64,000 nt of DNA from Chloroflexota bacterium (GCA_038040195.1 JBBPIR010000006.1:37313-101312), one strand, 5' to 3'. Positions 51,483 through 60,654 are shown, counted from the first letter of the stretch. Numbers and translations are program-made. Notes: generated by a model from the letters alone, not told the origin.

Positions 51483-52885
51483 CCGCCCGCCCGGTCGTCA
51501 GATCGGTTGCGTGGTTGTCGGCCAGCCACGCGCTGGTGCTCGTCGTCGGACTCGCAACGGCGATCGTCATCGCGCGTGGCGGGGCCGAGGACCTTGGCCG
51601 ATACCGGTTCGCGCAAGCCATCCTGATGTACCTTGTGGTCGCTTCCGACGCCGGACTGACGCTGCTGTCCGTCCGAGAGATCGCGCGCCGGCCCGCGGAC
51701 GCCGTGCGCTACGCCGGTCCAGTGCTGGTCGTCCGTTTCGTGCTGTCGGCCGTGCTGTTCGGCGTGGCGGCGACGGTCGTCGGCGTCTCGGACGCCCGGG
51801 ACGCCGCGCCCTTCTACCTAGTGATGTTCGCCTCCGTCTTCCCTCTGTCGCTGAGTCTGATCCACGTGCTCCAGGGCCGCGAGAGGCTGCGCGGCGTCGC
51901 GCTTGTGCGGATGGTGAGCATCGCGGGCGCGGGCGCGATTGGGTTAGTCGCGTACCTTGTGTCCGGAAGACTGGTGGCGCTCGTCGTCCCGACGGTCGTC
52001 GTCGGCCTGTTAGTCGACGGCGTCCTGCTGCTGTTCGCGCGCCACCGGCTCGGCATCCGGCTCAGATGGGGCACGCCGCCCGAGTGGGCCGCACTCCTCG
52101 TCACTGGCGTCCCGTTCCTGGTGACCGCCGTGGCCGTCCAGCTGGTATCGAACGCCGACGCGGTGATCATCGGCACGGTTCGCGGCGAGTCGCAGCTCGG
52201 GCTGTATGCCGCGGCCTACGTGCTGGCGGGCCAGACGCTCTTCCTGGCCGGGCCTATCGCATCAGCGATCTACCCTCGGTTCTCGAGGCTGCACTCGACT
52301 CCGGACCGCTTCCGCGAAGCCATCCGCAAGGTGTTCGGCGCGATCGCGCTGTTCATCGTGCCGGCTTCCATCGGCGCGGCGCTTCTCGCCGACGCGATCC
52401 TCGGCTTCCTGTACGGGACCGACTACGAGGTTTCCGCGCCGATCCTCGCCGTGCTGATGGGCATGCCGCTGATCGGGTTCTACAACGTCGCCATGTCGCA
52501 GGTGCTGTACGCCGCCGGCCGCCAGGCGTCGGTCGCCCGGATCGCGATAATCGCAGCCGTCGTGAACGTCGGCACGAACCTGGTGCTGATCCCATCGGTC
52601 GGGTTGGTCGGTGCCGCGATCGCGGCCGTTCTGACGGAGGTCGTGACGGCGACAGCGTACACGCGGACGGCGGCACCGATCACCGGGCTAGCGCCGCTGC
52701 GGGCGTACCTCTCACCATTCCCCGCCGCATTCGTCATGGCCGTCGGCGTGGTGTTGGTCCGCGTGGCGGGGCTCCAGCCGCTGATCGTCTTCGGGGGGGT
52801 CATCGGCACCGCCGTGTACGCCATGGCCATCGTTGTACGGCCGCCGGAGGTCGCGCGCCGCACGGTCGATCGGCTCATCAAGTGA
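51479..52885 (+). CDS. Wzx-type polysaccharide flippase, module 2
   Basis: A 468-residue polytopic MOP-superfamily protein with a typical Wzx opening: SVAWLSASHALVLVVGLATA, IVIARGGAEDLGRYRFAQAI and VVASDAGLTLLSVREIARR, then about 12 hydrophobic segments. Expected to flip undecaprenyl-pyrophosphoryl repeat units. GTG 51479 is coupled to a preceding micro-ORF. It is divergent from the module-2 polymerase gene, so flippase and polymerase share a promoter region. Distinct from the flippase at 23184. Confidence 0.88.
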   Translation: MTARPVVRSVAWLSASHALVLVVGLATAIVIARGGAEDLGRYRFAQAILMYLVVASDAGLTLLSVREIARRPADAVRYAGPVLVVRFVLSAVLFGVAATVVGVSDARDAAPFYLVMFASVFPLSLSLIHVLQGRERLRGVALVRMVSIAGAGAIGLVAYLVSGRLVALVVPTVVVGLLVDGVLLLFARHRLGIRLRWGTPPEWAALLVTGVPFLVTAVAVQLVSNADAVIIGTVRGESQLGLYAAAYVLAGQTLFLAGPIASAIYPRFSRLHSTPDRFREAIRKVFGAIALFIVPASIGAALLADAILGFLYGTDYEVSAPILAVLMGMPLIGFYNVAMSQVLYAAGRQASVARIAIIAAVVNVGTNLVLIPSVGLVGAAIAAVLTEVVTATAYTRTAAPITGLAPLRAYLSPFPAAFVMAVGVVLVRVAGLQPLIVFGGVIGTAVYAMAIVVRPPEVARRTVDRLIK

Positions 52886-52975
52886 GACGATGGGCCGAGG
52901 CACGCCGATCCGTCCGGTATCCTCACCGCCACCGCGCCAGCGCGGCCTCACTCCAGAGAGGGCATCTAACGACCG

Positions 52976-53818
52976 TTGGCGGCTGACGATTCGGCATCCT
53001 TGGGGATACGACCACAACCGACCTTCTTCGTGCTCGGGCACCGCGGCATGCTCGGCACCGTCGTGCACCGACACCTGCGCGAGCAGGGGTACGGTTGCAT
53101 CATCAGCGACCTGCGGTATGAGGGGCATCCGGACGATCCGCTCATGGCCGAGGTCGCCGGGTCCGGCGTAGACGTGGTCGTAAACTGCGCCGGAATCACC
53201 ATGCCGCGGCACGTCGACGACAAGCGCCTGTTCATCGTGAACGCGCTGTTGCCACAGCACGTGGCGGCCACGCTGTCTGGGTCGCAGCTGCTCGTCCATC
53301 CCAGCACTGACGGCGTGTTTCGAGGTGACCGAATGCACGCCGCCACTGCTCCGCCGGACGCGGACGACCCCTACGGCCTGTCGAAGCGCCTCGGCGAGAA
53401 CGTGCTCCACACCGCCGGGCCGACTGTCGTCGTTCTCCGAACCTCGATCGTCGGTCCCGAGAAGCAGAGTGCGCGTGGGCTGCTGGCGTGGTTCCTGGCA
53501 CAGCGCAGCGCGGTTCAAGGATGGACCGATCATCTCTGGAACGGCATTACTACCCTTGCGTGGGCGAAGCTGTGCGTGGAGTTCGCGACGGGCGTGAGGG
53601 CACCCGCTACGGGACTGCACCAGCCCACTACGGCGACCGCGGTATCGAAGTACGAGCTGCTGCAATTGTTCGCCGAGGCCTATGACCACCGGGTTCCAAT
53701 CGAGCCGGTCGCGACAGGCCGCCCTGTCGATCGCAGGCTCGAGCCGACGATCCAGATGCCGCCGCTCGCGGGACAGCTAGCGGAGCTGCGCGACTGGTGG
53801 GCCGCCGACCGAGGCTGA
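52976..53818 (+). CDS. RmlD-like SDR sugar 4-ketoreductase
   Basis: A 280-residue SDR of the RmlD substrate-binding family. Seen: FFVLGHRGMLGTVVHRHLRE (nucleotide binding), VVVNCAGITMPRHVDDKRLF, LLVHPSTDGVFRGDRMH, DPYGLSKRLGENVLHTAGP (YxxxK) and VVLRTSIVGPEKQSARGLLA. These match RmlD and also the reductases that follow CapE-type dehydratases. With CapE-like 55913 nearby it more likely reduces a UDP-4-keto-6-deoxy-HexNAc. It lacks the C-terminal cupin of CapF. TTG 52976 is the start used; GTG 53029 is an alternative but would cut into the binding motif. Confidence 0.82.
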   Translation: MAADDSASLGIRPQPTFFVLGHRGMLGTVVHRHLREQGYGCIISDLRYEGHPDDPLMAEVAGSGVDVVVNCAGITMPRHVDDKRLFIVNALLPQHVAATLSGSQLLVHPSTDGVFRGDRMHAATAPPDADDPYGLSKRLGENVLHTAGPTVVVLRTSIVGPEKQSARGLLAWFLAQRSAVQGWTDHLWNGITTLAWAKLCVEFATGVRAPATGLHQPTTATAVSKYELLQLFAEAYDHRVPIEPVATGRPVDRRLEPTIQMPPLAGQLAELRDWWAADRG

Positions 53819-54802
53819 ATGCGCATCTCGATCCTGATACCGACGCGCGACCGCCTCGACTACCTGCGGCTCAGCTTGGCGAGCGCTCGGGCGCAGCGCT
53901 GGAATGACGTAGAGATCCTCGTATCGGACGACGGGTCGACCGACGGTACACGCGAGTTCGTGCGCGCCGTAGCGCAGGAGGATCGGCGGGTTCGCCTTAT
54001 GACGGGCAACCCATCACCTGGCGTGTTCTCGAATGTCCAGTATCTCGTGAACCAAGGGTCCGGGGACGCCTTCACTGTGCTCGGTGACGACGATCTCCTC
54101 GATGCGGACTTCTGCGCCCTTCTCGCCGAGCCGATTGAGCGCGACACATCGGTCATCCTGTCCTTCACCGACTATCGGGTCATCGACGCTTCGGGGGCGC
54201 ATGTGGAGGAGGCGAGCGCGCAAAGCTCGCTGCGGTACGGTCGCGCCGGGATGCCGGGCGGCGAGGTGCAGAATCCTGTGGTCCTGGCGCTGAGAGGAGG
54301 GATCTGGATGGGGTTCACGCTGTACCGCACCTCCGTGTTCATCGAAGAGCCGTTCGATCTGGAATGCGGCACGGCTGCCGACTGGGATTACGCCATTCGC
54401 GCGGCGAGGCGGGGACGAATCTGGTTCGTCCCAGGACGTCACGGCTCATACCGAGACCACCGCAGCACCGCCTCGCGCCTTGGCCTGCGCGACGCTGCAG
54501 AGCTCGCCATGACTGTGCTACAGAAGCACACCTTCGACGACGAGGCCGCCGAGTCGCTCCGCCGAGCGCTACTTCGGGACGCCGCGAAGCGGCATGCATT
54601 TCGAACGGCCCCTCGCGGCCGCTCCGCCGCCCGCGAGTCGCTGCGGCTCTACCTCTCGCTCGGCGGGCGGCGCCTGAACCCGCATTTCATGATGACCACC
54701 TTGCTGCTCCATCTGCCACCGATCGTTGCCGGCGCGCTTCAGCGCCTGGTGTGGGTCGCGTCCGGCTCAGTCGCGCGGATGCGCGGAGCTGGGGTGGCTT
54801 GA
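53819..54802 (+). CDS. GT2 family glycosyltransferase, module 2
   Basis: A 327-residue GT-A enzyme. Seen: ISILIPTRDRLDYLRLSLAS, DVEILVSDDGSTDGTREFVR, SPGVFSNVQYLVNQGSGDAF and TVLGDDDLLDADFCALLAE, with GDDD as the metal-binding site, then CGTAADWDYAIRAARRGRIW. ATG 53819 follows the reductase stop directly (TGAATG shares one base). Its stop overlaps the next gene's TTG. Donor unknown; a 6-deoxy sugar made by the adjoining enzymes is plausible. Confidence 0.88.
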   Translation: MRISILIPTRDRLDYLRLSLASARAQRWNDVEILVSDDGSTDGTREFVRAVAQEDRRVRLMTGNPSPGVFSNVQYLVNQGSGDAFTVLGDDDLLDADFCALLAEPIERDTSVILSFTDYRVIDASGAHVEEASAQSSLRYGRAGMPGGEVQNPVVLALRGGIWMGFTLYRTSVFIEEPFDLECGTAADWDYAIRAARRGRIWFVPGRHGSYRDHRSTASRLGLRDAAELAMTVLQKHTFDDEAAESLRRALLRDAAKRHAFRTAPRGRSAARESLRLYLSLGGRRLNPHFMMTTLLLHLPPIVAGALQRLVWVASGSVARMRGAGVA

Positions 54803-55893
54803 CCCGCTACGCACTGGCGCACGATTTCTTCGTCACAGAGGGCGGAGCGGAGCAGTGCGCCATCGAGTTCGCGCAGATGTTGCCATCGGCTCCGGTGTAC
54901 ACCAGCTTCTTCGACGACGCGCGTTTCGGGGATCGAATCGAACATGGCCGCGTGCGACCATGGCCGCTCCAGCGCCTCGTCGGCCCATCGGCCGGCTTCC
55001 GAAGCCTCTATCCGCTTTACGCCGCGTACTTCGGCGCGCTGCGCGCCGACGCAGACCTGTTGCTCACCAGCTCAATCGCGTTTACCAAGGCGATGCGAAC
55101 CCGCGCTGGCGGCATGCATATTTCCTACATATACACTCCGATGCGATATGCCTGGGACCTCAACACCTACCTTTCCGAATCGAGCTACTCGCCGTTTGCG
55201 CGACTTGCCGCGCGGACCATCAGGCCGGTCATGCAGAGCTGGGATCGCCGTACGGCCCAACGCCCCGACCGCGTGGTCGCCATTTCGCACACCGTGCGCC
55301 GGCGCATCGAGGCTAACTGGCGGCGCGAGGTGGACGAGGTCATCTACCCGCCGGTGCGGCTCGAGGAGATGCAGCTGGGCACCGAGGACGACGGGTACTA
55401 TCTCGTCGCCGCGCGGCTGTTGGCGTACCGGCGCATCGATCTTGCCGTCAAGGCCTTCGCCGCGCTCGGGCGCGAGCTGGTAGTCGTCGGCGACGGCCCT
55501 GAACGCGCGAGGCTCGAAGCGCTCGCCGGCCCATCGGTGCGGTTCGTCGGGCACCTGCCACGCGAAGAGGTGGTGCGCCTGTTCCGCCGATGCCACGCGT
55601 ACGTCGTGCCGGGCGTGGAGGACTTCGGCATTGCACCGGTCGAAGCGATGGCAGCGGGCAAGCCGGTCATCGCCTTCCGCGCGGGTGGCTCGACAGAGAC
55701 AGTCGACGAGGGGCGAACCGGAGTCTTCTTCGACGAACCTTCAGCAGTCAGCCTCCGTGCGGCCGTTCAGACGCTCGACAGCATGCGCTTCGAGGCCGTA
55801 GTGCTGCGGCAGCACGCGCAGGCGTTCAGCGCGGACGCGTTCCGAAAGCGTTGGCGCGCCATACTAGAGAACCCTGCCACCCTCGGGCTCTGA
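54799..55893 (+). CDS. GT4-type glycosyltransferase, module 2
   Basis: A 364-residue GT-B enzyme. Seen: YALAHDFFVTEGGAEQCAIE near the start, SYIYTPMRYAWDLNTYLSES, VVAISHTVRRRIEANWRREV, YYLVAARLLAYRRIDLAVKA, VVVGDGPERARLEALAGPSV and VEDFGIAPVEAMAAGKPVIA with the E-x7-E motif, a pattern seen in mannosyltransferases of the WbaZ/WbdA type. TTG 54799 overlaps the GT2 stop (TTGA); longer in-frame sequence upstream is antiparallel noise in the GT2 gene. Confidence 0.88.
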   Translation: MTRYALAHDFFVTEGGAEQCAIEFAQMLPSAPVYTSFFDDARFGDRIEHGRVRPWPLQRLVGPSAGFRSLYPLYAAYFGALRADADLLLTSSIAFTKAMRTRAGGMHISYIYTPMRYAWDLNTYLSESSYSPFARLAARTIRPVMQSWDRRTAQRPDRVVAISHTVRRRIEANWRREVDEVIYPPVRLEEMQLGTEDDGYYLVAARLLAYRRIDLAVKAFAALGRELVVVGDGPERARLEALAGPSVRFVGHLPREEVVRLFRRCHAYVVPGVEDFGIAPVEAMAAGKPVIAFRAGGSTETVDEGRTGVFFDEPSAVSLRAAVQTLDSMRFEAVVLRQHAQAFSADAFRKRWRAILENPATLGL

Positions 55894-55912
55894 GGCCCGC
55901 GAGGGAGGCTAG

Positions 55913-56965
55913 TTGCTATCCTGCGAGGTGCCGTTGGCACCTGCGCCCGAAACGGCGTCCCACGCACCGGAGATCCCCTTGCACCTCGCGGGCTCCACGA
56001 TCCTCATCACCGGAGGGACCGGATCCTTCGGCAACCGCGTCGCGCGTTACCTGCTCGAGCAGGACCCCGCGGAGATCCGCATTTTCAGCCGCGATGAGAA
56101 GAAGCAATGGGAGATGCAGAAGACGTACCCCAACCTGCGGTACATCGTCGGCGACGTCCGTGACCGCGACCGGCTGCGCGACGCCATGGAGGGAGTCGAC
56201 TTCGTGTTCCACGCGGCCGCGCTCAAGCAGGTGCCGTCCTGCGAGGCGGCTCCCGCCGAGGCGCTGAAGACGAACACGCTCGGATCCCTCAACGTGTGCG
56301 ACGCGGCGGCCGCAGCGGGGGTACGGACTGTCGTAGCGCTGAGCACTGACAAGGCCGTCAAGCCGGTGAATGCCATGGGAATGACAAAGGCGCTCATGGA
56401 GAAGATCGTCTGCGCCCAAAACCTATACCGGTCGAGCCCGATCTTCACGTGCGTGCGGTACGGCAACGTGATGGGCAGCCGAGGCTCGGTCATCCCGCTT
56501 TTCCGGGAGCAGATCAGGCGCGACCAGCCGATCACCGTCACCCTTCCCCAGATGACCCGCTTCATGCTCACGCTCGACGACTCCGTCGAGCTGGTCGTGC
56601 GTGCGCTGACGACGGCAAACGGCGGCGAGATCTTCGTGCGCAAGGCGCCGGCCTGCACGGTTCAGACCCTCGCCGAGGTGATGCGTCGCAAGTACAGCCC
56701 GCGAGGCGACGATCACGAGATTTGCGAGGTCGGCGTGCGCCCGGGGGAGAAGATCCACGAAGTTCTGGTGAACGAGTACGAGCTTCCGCGCTCGGTCGAG
56801 GACGACAACTATTTCGTGGTCCACCCTGAGTACCGGCCACCGGCGACGCTCTCGCAGCGCGAGCCCGGCGAGGAGTACACGTCCGAGAACACAACTCGGA
56901 TCGAGGAGTACGAGACGATCTCGGCACTCCTGGACCACGCCGAGGCGACCTCCGAGTACAACTGA
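55913..56965 (+). CDS. CapE/WbjB-like UDP-GlcNAc inverting 4,6-dehydratase
   Basis: A 350-residue SDR that makes UDP-4-keto-6-deoxy-HexNAc, the precursor of L-FucNAc or QuiNAc-type sugars. Seen: ILITGGTGSFGNRVARYLLE, IFSRDEKKQWEMQKTYPNLR, HAAALKQVPSCEAAPAEALK, LSTDKAVKPVNAMGMTKALM and VRYGNVMGSRGSVIPLF. The catalytic YxxxK is replaced by MxxxK (MGMTK), as in the CapE subgroup. TTG 55913 follows the SD-like GAGGGAGG at 55901-55908; GTG 55928 is an alternative. Adjacent RmlD-like reductase would complete the path; no CapG epimerase is seen. Confidence 0.88.
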   Translation: MLSCEVPLAPAPETASHAPEIPLHLAGSTILITGGTGSFGNRVARYLLEQDPAEIRIFSRDEKKQWEMQKTYPNLRYIVGDVRDRDRLRDAMEGVDFVFHAAALKQVPSCEAAPAEALKTNTLGSLNVCDAAAAAGVRTVVALSTDKAVKPVNAMGMTKALMEKIVCAQNLYRSSPIFTCVRYGNVMGSRGSVIPLFREQIRRDQPITVTLPQMTRFMLTLDDSVELVVRALTTANGGEIFVRKAPACTVQTLAEVMRRKYSPRGDDHEICEVGVRPGEKIHEVLVNEYELPRSVEDDNYFVVHPEYRPPATLSQREPGEEYTSENTTRIEEYETISALLDHAEATSEYN

Positions 56966-57164
56966 CGATCCCTGCGCTGCGTCGGGCGCGTCAAAATCCC
57001 CGTAGAGTGCACCGGGGCGGCGGAGTCGGCCTGTTACGCGAACCGTATTGGCGAGGAGTACGTATTTCAGCCAGCACCACGGCCCCTGACTCACCAGTAG
57101 ATATGGCCTGGTCGCTGGACACGTTGCGCCATGTCAGCCATGGCTAACAATGCCCGCAGATGGC

Positions 57165-57170
57165 TAGAGT
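57165..57170 (+). promoter_or_regulatory. Putative -10 element TAGAGT for second C-methyltransferase
   Basis: TAGAGT ends ten bases before ATG 57181 at the end of a 215-base gap that is visibly less GC-rich. It would lie inside the gene if ATG 57160 were used, which favours 57181 as the start. Confidence 0.4.
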
Positions 57171-57180
57171 TAGCGTAACG

Positions 57181-58416
57181 ATGGGTACGCCTGCTCAGCC
57201 ACGTGCCACGCCAGAAGCCTCGCCGCCTAACCTCGGCGCCTACGGAATAGTGTCCCATTGCCGGGGATGCGCCCGGCAGCAGGACGACTGGTTCACTTTG
57301 CTTCGCATGGATCCTATGCCTCTGGCGGGCAGATTCTGCGAATCGGAGACCGAGGCGCTCACTTCTCCGAAGTTTCCATTGACGTGGGTTCAGTGCCAAT
57401 GGTGCGAGCTCGTTCAAGTCCTCGAAGACGTATCGGATAGCGTGCTATACGGTCAGTATCGGTACGGAAGCTCGACCGTCCCTGGGCTCGTCCGCCATTT
57501 CGAGGAGTACGCGAAGTTTCTCGCCAGCCGGTTCGGATCTGCAGGCGTTCACGTGGTCGAAATCGGCGCAAACGACGGGGTTCTTCTCTCGCGGCTGCCG
57601 ACGGCGTGGCGTCGCGTCGGTATCGATCCCAGTGACGTCGCGCGCACGCAACGGTCCGAAGACTACGAGCTGCTGAATCTGCCTCTCACCTTCGACTTGG
57701 CTATGGAGTATCCCGACCGCGGCAAAGTGGATCTGGTGACGTCATCGAATACCATGGCGCACTTCACCGATCTGCACGGAGCTTTCGAGGCCGCTGACAT
57801 ACTCCTCCGCCTGGGCGGCGAGCTCATCTTGGAAGTGCACGATCTCGCGGCGACGCTGGACGGCGGCCAGTGGGACACGATCTATCACGAGCATAAAGTC
57901 GAATGGTCTGAGCGCTCACTCCGCGCCGTCGTCGGAGAGGTTGGGTTCGAGCCGACCTTCACGCAGCGGAGGCCGCTGCATGGAGGGCTTCTTCGATGCG
58001 GGTTCAAGAAGACCGGCACGTTGGTTCCGATTACGCGGCCGAGTGACCTTCACCGGGAATCCTTCCAACTGCTAGTTGACGGCTATTCGCGGCGCCGCCG
58101 GTCGCCGGTGTACGCGGTGCTCACTGCCGCTCTACACGGGGATCGACGCGTAGCCGCATATGGCGCGTCCGGACGTGCGAACGTGTGGATGAACCAGTTG
58201 CCGGAGCTTGACTTTGAGTATGTGATCGATGACTCGCCGCTGCGCAACGGACGCTGGCTGCCGTCAATAGCGGTCCCGGTCTATCCGTCGGCGACACTCG
58301 ACACCAGGCCTCCGGATGTTTGTCTAATCACAGCGTGGAACTACGCCCGCGACATTATCGCCAAGCACCCTGACTTTCGCGGCACCTGGCTCCAGACGTT
58401 CGCTCGTGACCCTTAG
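57181..58416 (+). CDS. Zinc-binding sugar C-methyltransferase (TylCIII-like), module 2
   Basis: A 411-residue paralogue of the C-methyltransferase at 32770. Seen: N-terminal zinc site CRGC and CQWC, VQCQWCELVQVLEDVSD, the SAM motif VVEIGANDGVLLSRLP, TSSNTMAHFTDLHGAFEAAD, the active-site YHEHKVEWSERSLRAV, and a C-terminal VAAYGASGRANVWMNQLPEL domain. It lacks co-located 4-keto dehydratase and epimerase partners of the CDP type; the CapE-like gene just upstream or the Gmd product may supply the 4-keto substrate. ATG 57160 is an alternative start. Lower GC suggests different origin. Confidence 0.86.
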   Translation: MGTPAQPRATPEASPPNLGAYGIVSHCRGCARQQDDWFTLLRMDPMPLAGRFCESETEALTSPKFPLTWVQCQWCELVQVLEDVSDSVLYGQYRYGSSTVPGLVRHFEEYAKFLASRFGSAGVHVVEIGANDGVLLSRLPTAWRRVGIDPSDVARTQRSEDYELLNLPLTFDLAMEYPDRGKVDLVTSSNTMAHFTDLHGAFEAADILLRLGGELILEVHDLAATLDGGQWDTIYHEHKVEWSERSLRAVVGEVGFEPTFTQRRPLHGGLLRCGFKKTGTLVPITRPSDLHRESFQLLVDGYSRRRRSPVYAVLTAALHGDRRVAAYGASGRANVWMNQLPELDFEYVIDDSPLRNGRWLPSIAVPVYPSATLDTRPPDVCLITAWNYARDIIAKHPDFRGTWLQTFARDP

Positions 58417-58568
58417 CTCGACAAGAGTGGGGCGTGTGCAGTCGCGACGGCGCATCCGCTAGAGTGTGCGCTTAGCGCGGTGCGCCTGGTGTGGCTGGGC
58501 TTACGACACGACCTCGCGGGGTGACCCCAGCGTCACCGCCAGGACGACTGCCCACGTCGGAAGGCGCA

Positions 58569-59714
58569 TCAGAATGCCCACGCCCCGGTCGCGAAGCGCG
58601 CCGAGAACCACAGCAGAAGCGCCACCGAGACGCCCCCCAGCACAAACCCAAGCCACCGCCGCTCGGCCAGCTGGGCGAACCACGCGAAGAGCGGGAACAT
58701 GGTGAGTGCGTAGCGCGGCACGGACAACACGAACGATGTGCTGACAAACAGCAGCCAGTTGCCGGTCATCCAGGTGAACCAGGCGGGGCGGAAGCGGAAC
58801 GCCGCCACGACCGTCCCCGCCAGCCCCAGGACGATGGCCGCGAGCTCGGTGACGCCGTACATGACGACGTTCTCGGGAGTGTCATTCTCGAGCCACCCGA
58901 ACACTCCGCCGATCCCCTCCCACGGCCAGGCCAGCGACTTGAACCAGTGCTCGTTCTGGATGCGGAGGAACTCGAACGGGTTGCCGTACACCGCGTAGTT
59001 GATCAACAGGTAGCCGCCGAAGCCCACCGCCACCAGGCCGATCCATGCCCAGGCCGCCCGCCAGCGCCGATCCTCCGCCCACTGCAGCCACGCCTCTGCC
59101 GCGAGCGCCGGGATGAGGATCAGGCCGTTGACCCGCGTCAGCGCTGCCAGCCCGCCCAGGAGGCCGGCCAGCCACCATCGGTCAGTCCGGGCGGCCAGGA
59201 ATGAGCCCAGCACCAGCGCCAGAAACAGCGATTCGGTGTAGCCGATGTGGAGGAAGTAGGCGGTCGGGAAGATGAGCATGAAGACCGCGGCCCGCTTGCC
59301 GATGTGCTCCCCGAACTCGCGCGCCACGAGCCGGTAGAGCAGCAGCACCGCCGCTACCGAGGCGACGGCGCTGACCATGATGGGCGCCACCAGCTCCGGC
59401 AGGACGGTGAGTCCCAGCGCAGTGGCCCAGGGGAACAGCGGGTAGAACACGATGAACAGGTCAAGGTCGCCGAGCTTGCTGTACATCGGCAGGTTGCCCG
59501 GGTCGTAGGCGGTGTAACCGAACAGCGCGACGTCGAGGTAGTGCGGCGCGTCCCATCGGTTCCAGATGCCAAAGATCTGGCCGAGGTCGATGGGTCGGTC
59601 GTTGACCAGGGCCACCATCACCAGACCCCAGGCGAACAGCAGGGCCTTCACCAATAGGGTCAGTCCGACCAGCTGGGCGTCGGTCGTGCGCAGCCATGGC
59701 CGCACGGCTTCCAT
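58569..59714 (-). CDS. PIG-V-like GT-C mannosyltransferase
   Basis: A 381-residue polytopic protein. The first loop carries FGIWNRWDAPHYLDVALFGY, the WD-x-x-H/Y-Y motif of PIG-V/GT76 mannosyltransferases, then YPLFPWATALGLTVLPEL and FPTAYFLHIGYTESLFLALV, the best conserved segment of that family. Eight or more helices are apparent. Family members use polyprenyl-phosphate mannose outside the membrane, so the Dpm1-like enzyme at 5396 could supply the donor. ATG 59714 has TATAGT eight bases upstream. Convergent with the C-methyltransferase; the 152-base gap between them holds nothing I recognise. Confidence 0.84.
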   Translation of the reverse strand: MEAVRPWLRTTDAQLVGLTLLVKALLFAWGLVMVALVNDRPIDLGQIFGIWNRWDAPHYLDVALFGYTAYDPGNLPMYSKLGDLDLFIVFYPLFPWATALGLTVLPELVAPIMVSAVASVAAVLLLYRLVAREFGEHIGKRAAVFMLIFPTAYFLHIGYTESLFLALVLGSFLAARTDRWWLAGLLGGLAALTRVNGLILIPALAAEAWLQWAEDRRWRAAWAWIGLVAVGFGGYLLINYAVYGNPFEFLRIQNEHWFKSLAWPWEGIGGVFGWLENDTPENVVMYGVTELAAIVLGLAGTVVAAFRFRPAWFTWMTGNWLLFVSTSFVLSVPRYALTMFPLFAWFAQLAERRWLGFVLGGVSVALLLWFSARFATGAWAF

Positions 59715-59722
59715 GGCGAGGG

Positions 59723-59728
59723 ACTATA
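59723..59728 (-). promoter_or_regulatory. TATAGT -10 element, near-leaderless spacing to PIG-V-like gene
   Basis: On the minus strand TATAGT is followed by eight bases (CCCTCGCC) and ATG 59714. Fits the TANNNT pattern with one extra base. Confidence 0.5.
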
Positions 59729-59767
59729 GGTCCTGGACCGATGTGGTCCGCGCTCAGAAGGAGGCGG

Positions 59768-60541
59768 TCAGGCGGAGGCGGCCAGCCGGCTCCAGATCTG
59801 GACGGGCTCCTCGCGGCCTTTCACTGGGAGCGTCCGCATCGACCAGGCGTCCTTCGCTCGGTCGGTCTCGAGCCCGGCCTGGGCCGCGGTCTCGGCCGAG
59901 ATCAGCAGCTCACCGGCCTTCGCGGCGTCCCCGAGGCGATGTGCGACGTTCACCGCGTCGCCAACTGCGCTGAAGCTGGTTACCTCGCTGGTGGGGCCGA
60001 TGAAACCGGTGAACGCGGATCCGGTGTTCACTCCCACACCCACCGGAAGATGGGCTTCATCCTGGATCCGGCGCGCGGCGGCGAGTCCGCGGCGCGCGTG
60101 ATTGCCATCGGTGAAGGCGGGGATGAACAGCGCCATCACGCCATCCCCCAAGAACTTGTCGATGAGCCCGTTCTCGGCTTGCACGGCATCGGTCACCAAT
60201 CGGTAGAAGTCCGCCAGCAGATTGGAGAACGTCCCGGCGCTCACCTGCTCGGCCATGGCCGTGGATCCGCGCACATCCGCGAACAGGACCGTGAGCTGCA
60301 CCTCGGCTCCGCCCGGACTCTTTGACAGCGCCGAGAAACATCGGTTGCAGAGCTGGGGGTTCTTGGCCAGTGCGCCATACCCGATCACCCGCATGATCGG
60401 CCCGAACGGCGCCCGATACGGAGCGGCGCACAGCTTGCAGCGCGGGTCCGACGGCAGATGGCGGAACAGGCGTGACTCGGGCGCCGCATTCGGTTCGCTT
60501 AGAATGCGTCCCCAGGTCTCCTCGTCGATGGCTGCGGCCAC
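59768..60541 (-). CDS. Class III adenylate/guanylate cyclase with N-terminal cysteine motif
   Basis: A 257-residue soluble cyclase, predicted to make cAMP (or cGMP) from NTP. N-terminal 70 residues hold CKLC and CNRC about 30 residues apart, a likely zinc ribbon. The catalytic domain shows VLFADVRGSTAMAE (first metal aspartate), LIDKFLGDGVMALFIPAF (second aspartate), GVGVNTGSAFTGFIGPTSEV, and FSAVGDAVNVAHRLGDAAK with the transition-state Asn and Arg. No membrane or PAS domain. GTG 60541 has TAGGCT six bases upstream. The zinc motif could sense redox or bind nucleic acid; unknown. Confidence 0.86.
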   Translation of the reverse strand: MAAAIDEETWGRILSEPNAAPESRLFRHLPSDPRCKLCAAPYRAPFGPIMRVIGYGALAKNPQLCNRCFSALSKSPGGAEVQLTVLFADVRGSTAMAEQVSAGTFSNLLADFYRLVTDAVQAENGLIDKFLGDGVMALFIPAFTDGNHARRGLAAARRIQDEAHLPVGVGVNTGSAFTGFIGPTSEVTSFSAVGDAVNVAHRLGDAAKAGELLISAETAAQAGLETDRAKDAWSMRTLPVKGREEPVQIWSRLAASA

Positions 60542-60547
60542 GAAGCC

Positions 60548-60553
60548 AGCCTA
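60548..60553 (-). promoter_or_regulatory. Putative -10 element TAGGCT for the cyclase gene
   Basis: On the minus strand TAGGCT is followed by six bases and GTG 60541. Consistent with, but one base short of, the leaderless spacing. Confidence 0.35.
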
Positions 60554-60654
60554 TCAGGCACTACCCCGATCGGCTGTGGATTGGCACCGTGGAGGCCGGC
60601 TGCTACGATGCGGAGCCGATCCGGCCGCCCGACGGCGACCGCGATGGATTCGGT

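Noticed and set aside
51097-52986. 629-codon plus-strand frame through wzx
   Set aside because: It is a shifted reading of the flippase gene and extends antisense into the polymerase; Arg-rich without helices.
58417-58568. Small gene in the gap between the C-methyltransferase and PIG-V-like gene
   Set aside because: TAGAGT at 58460 abuts a GTG, but the frame is Arg/Thr/Pro-rich and antisense to the PIG-V-like gene; no support.
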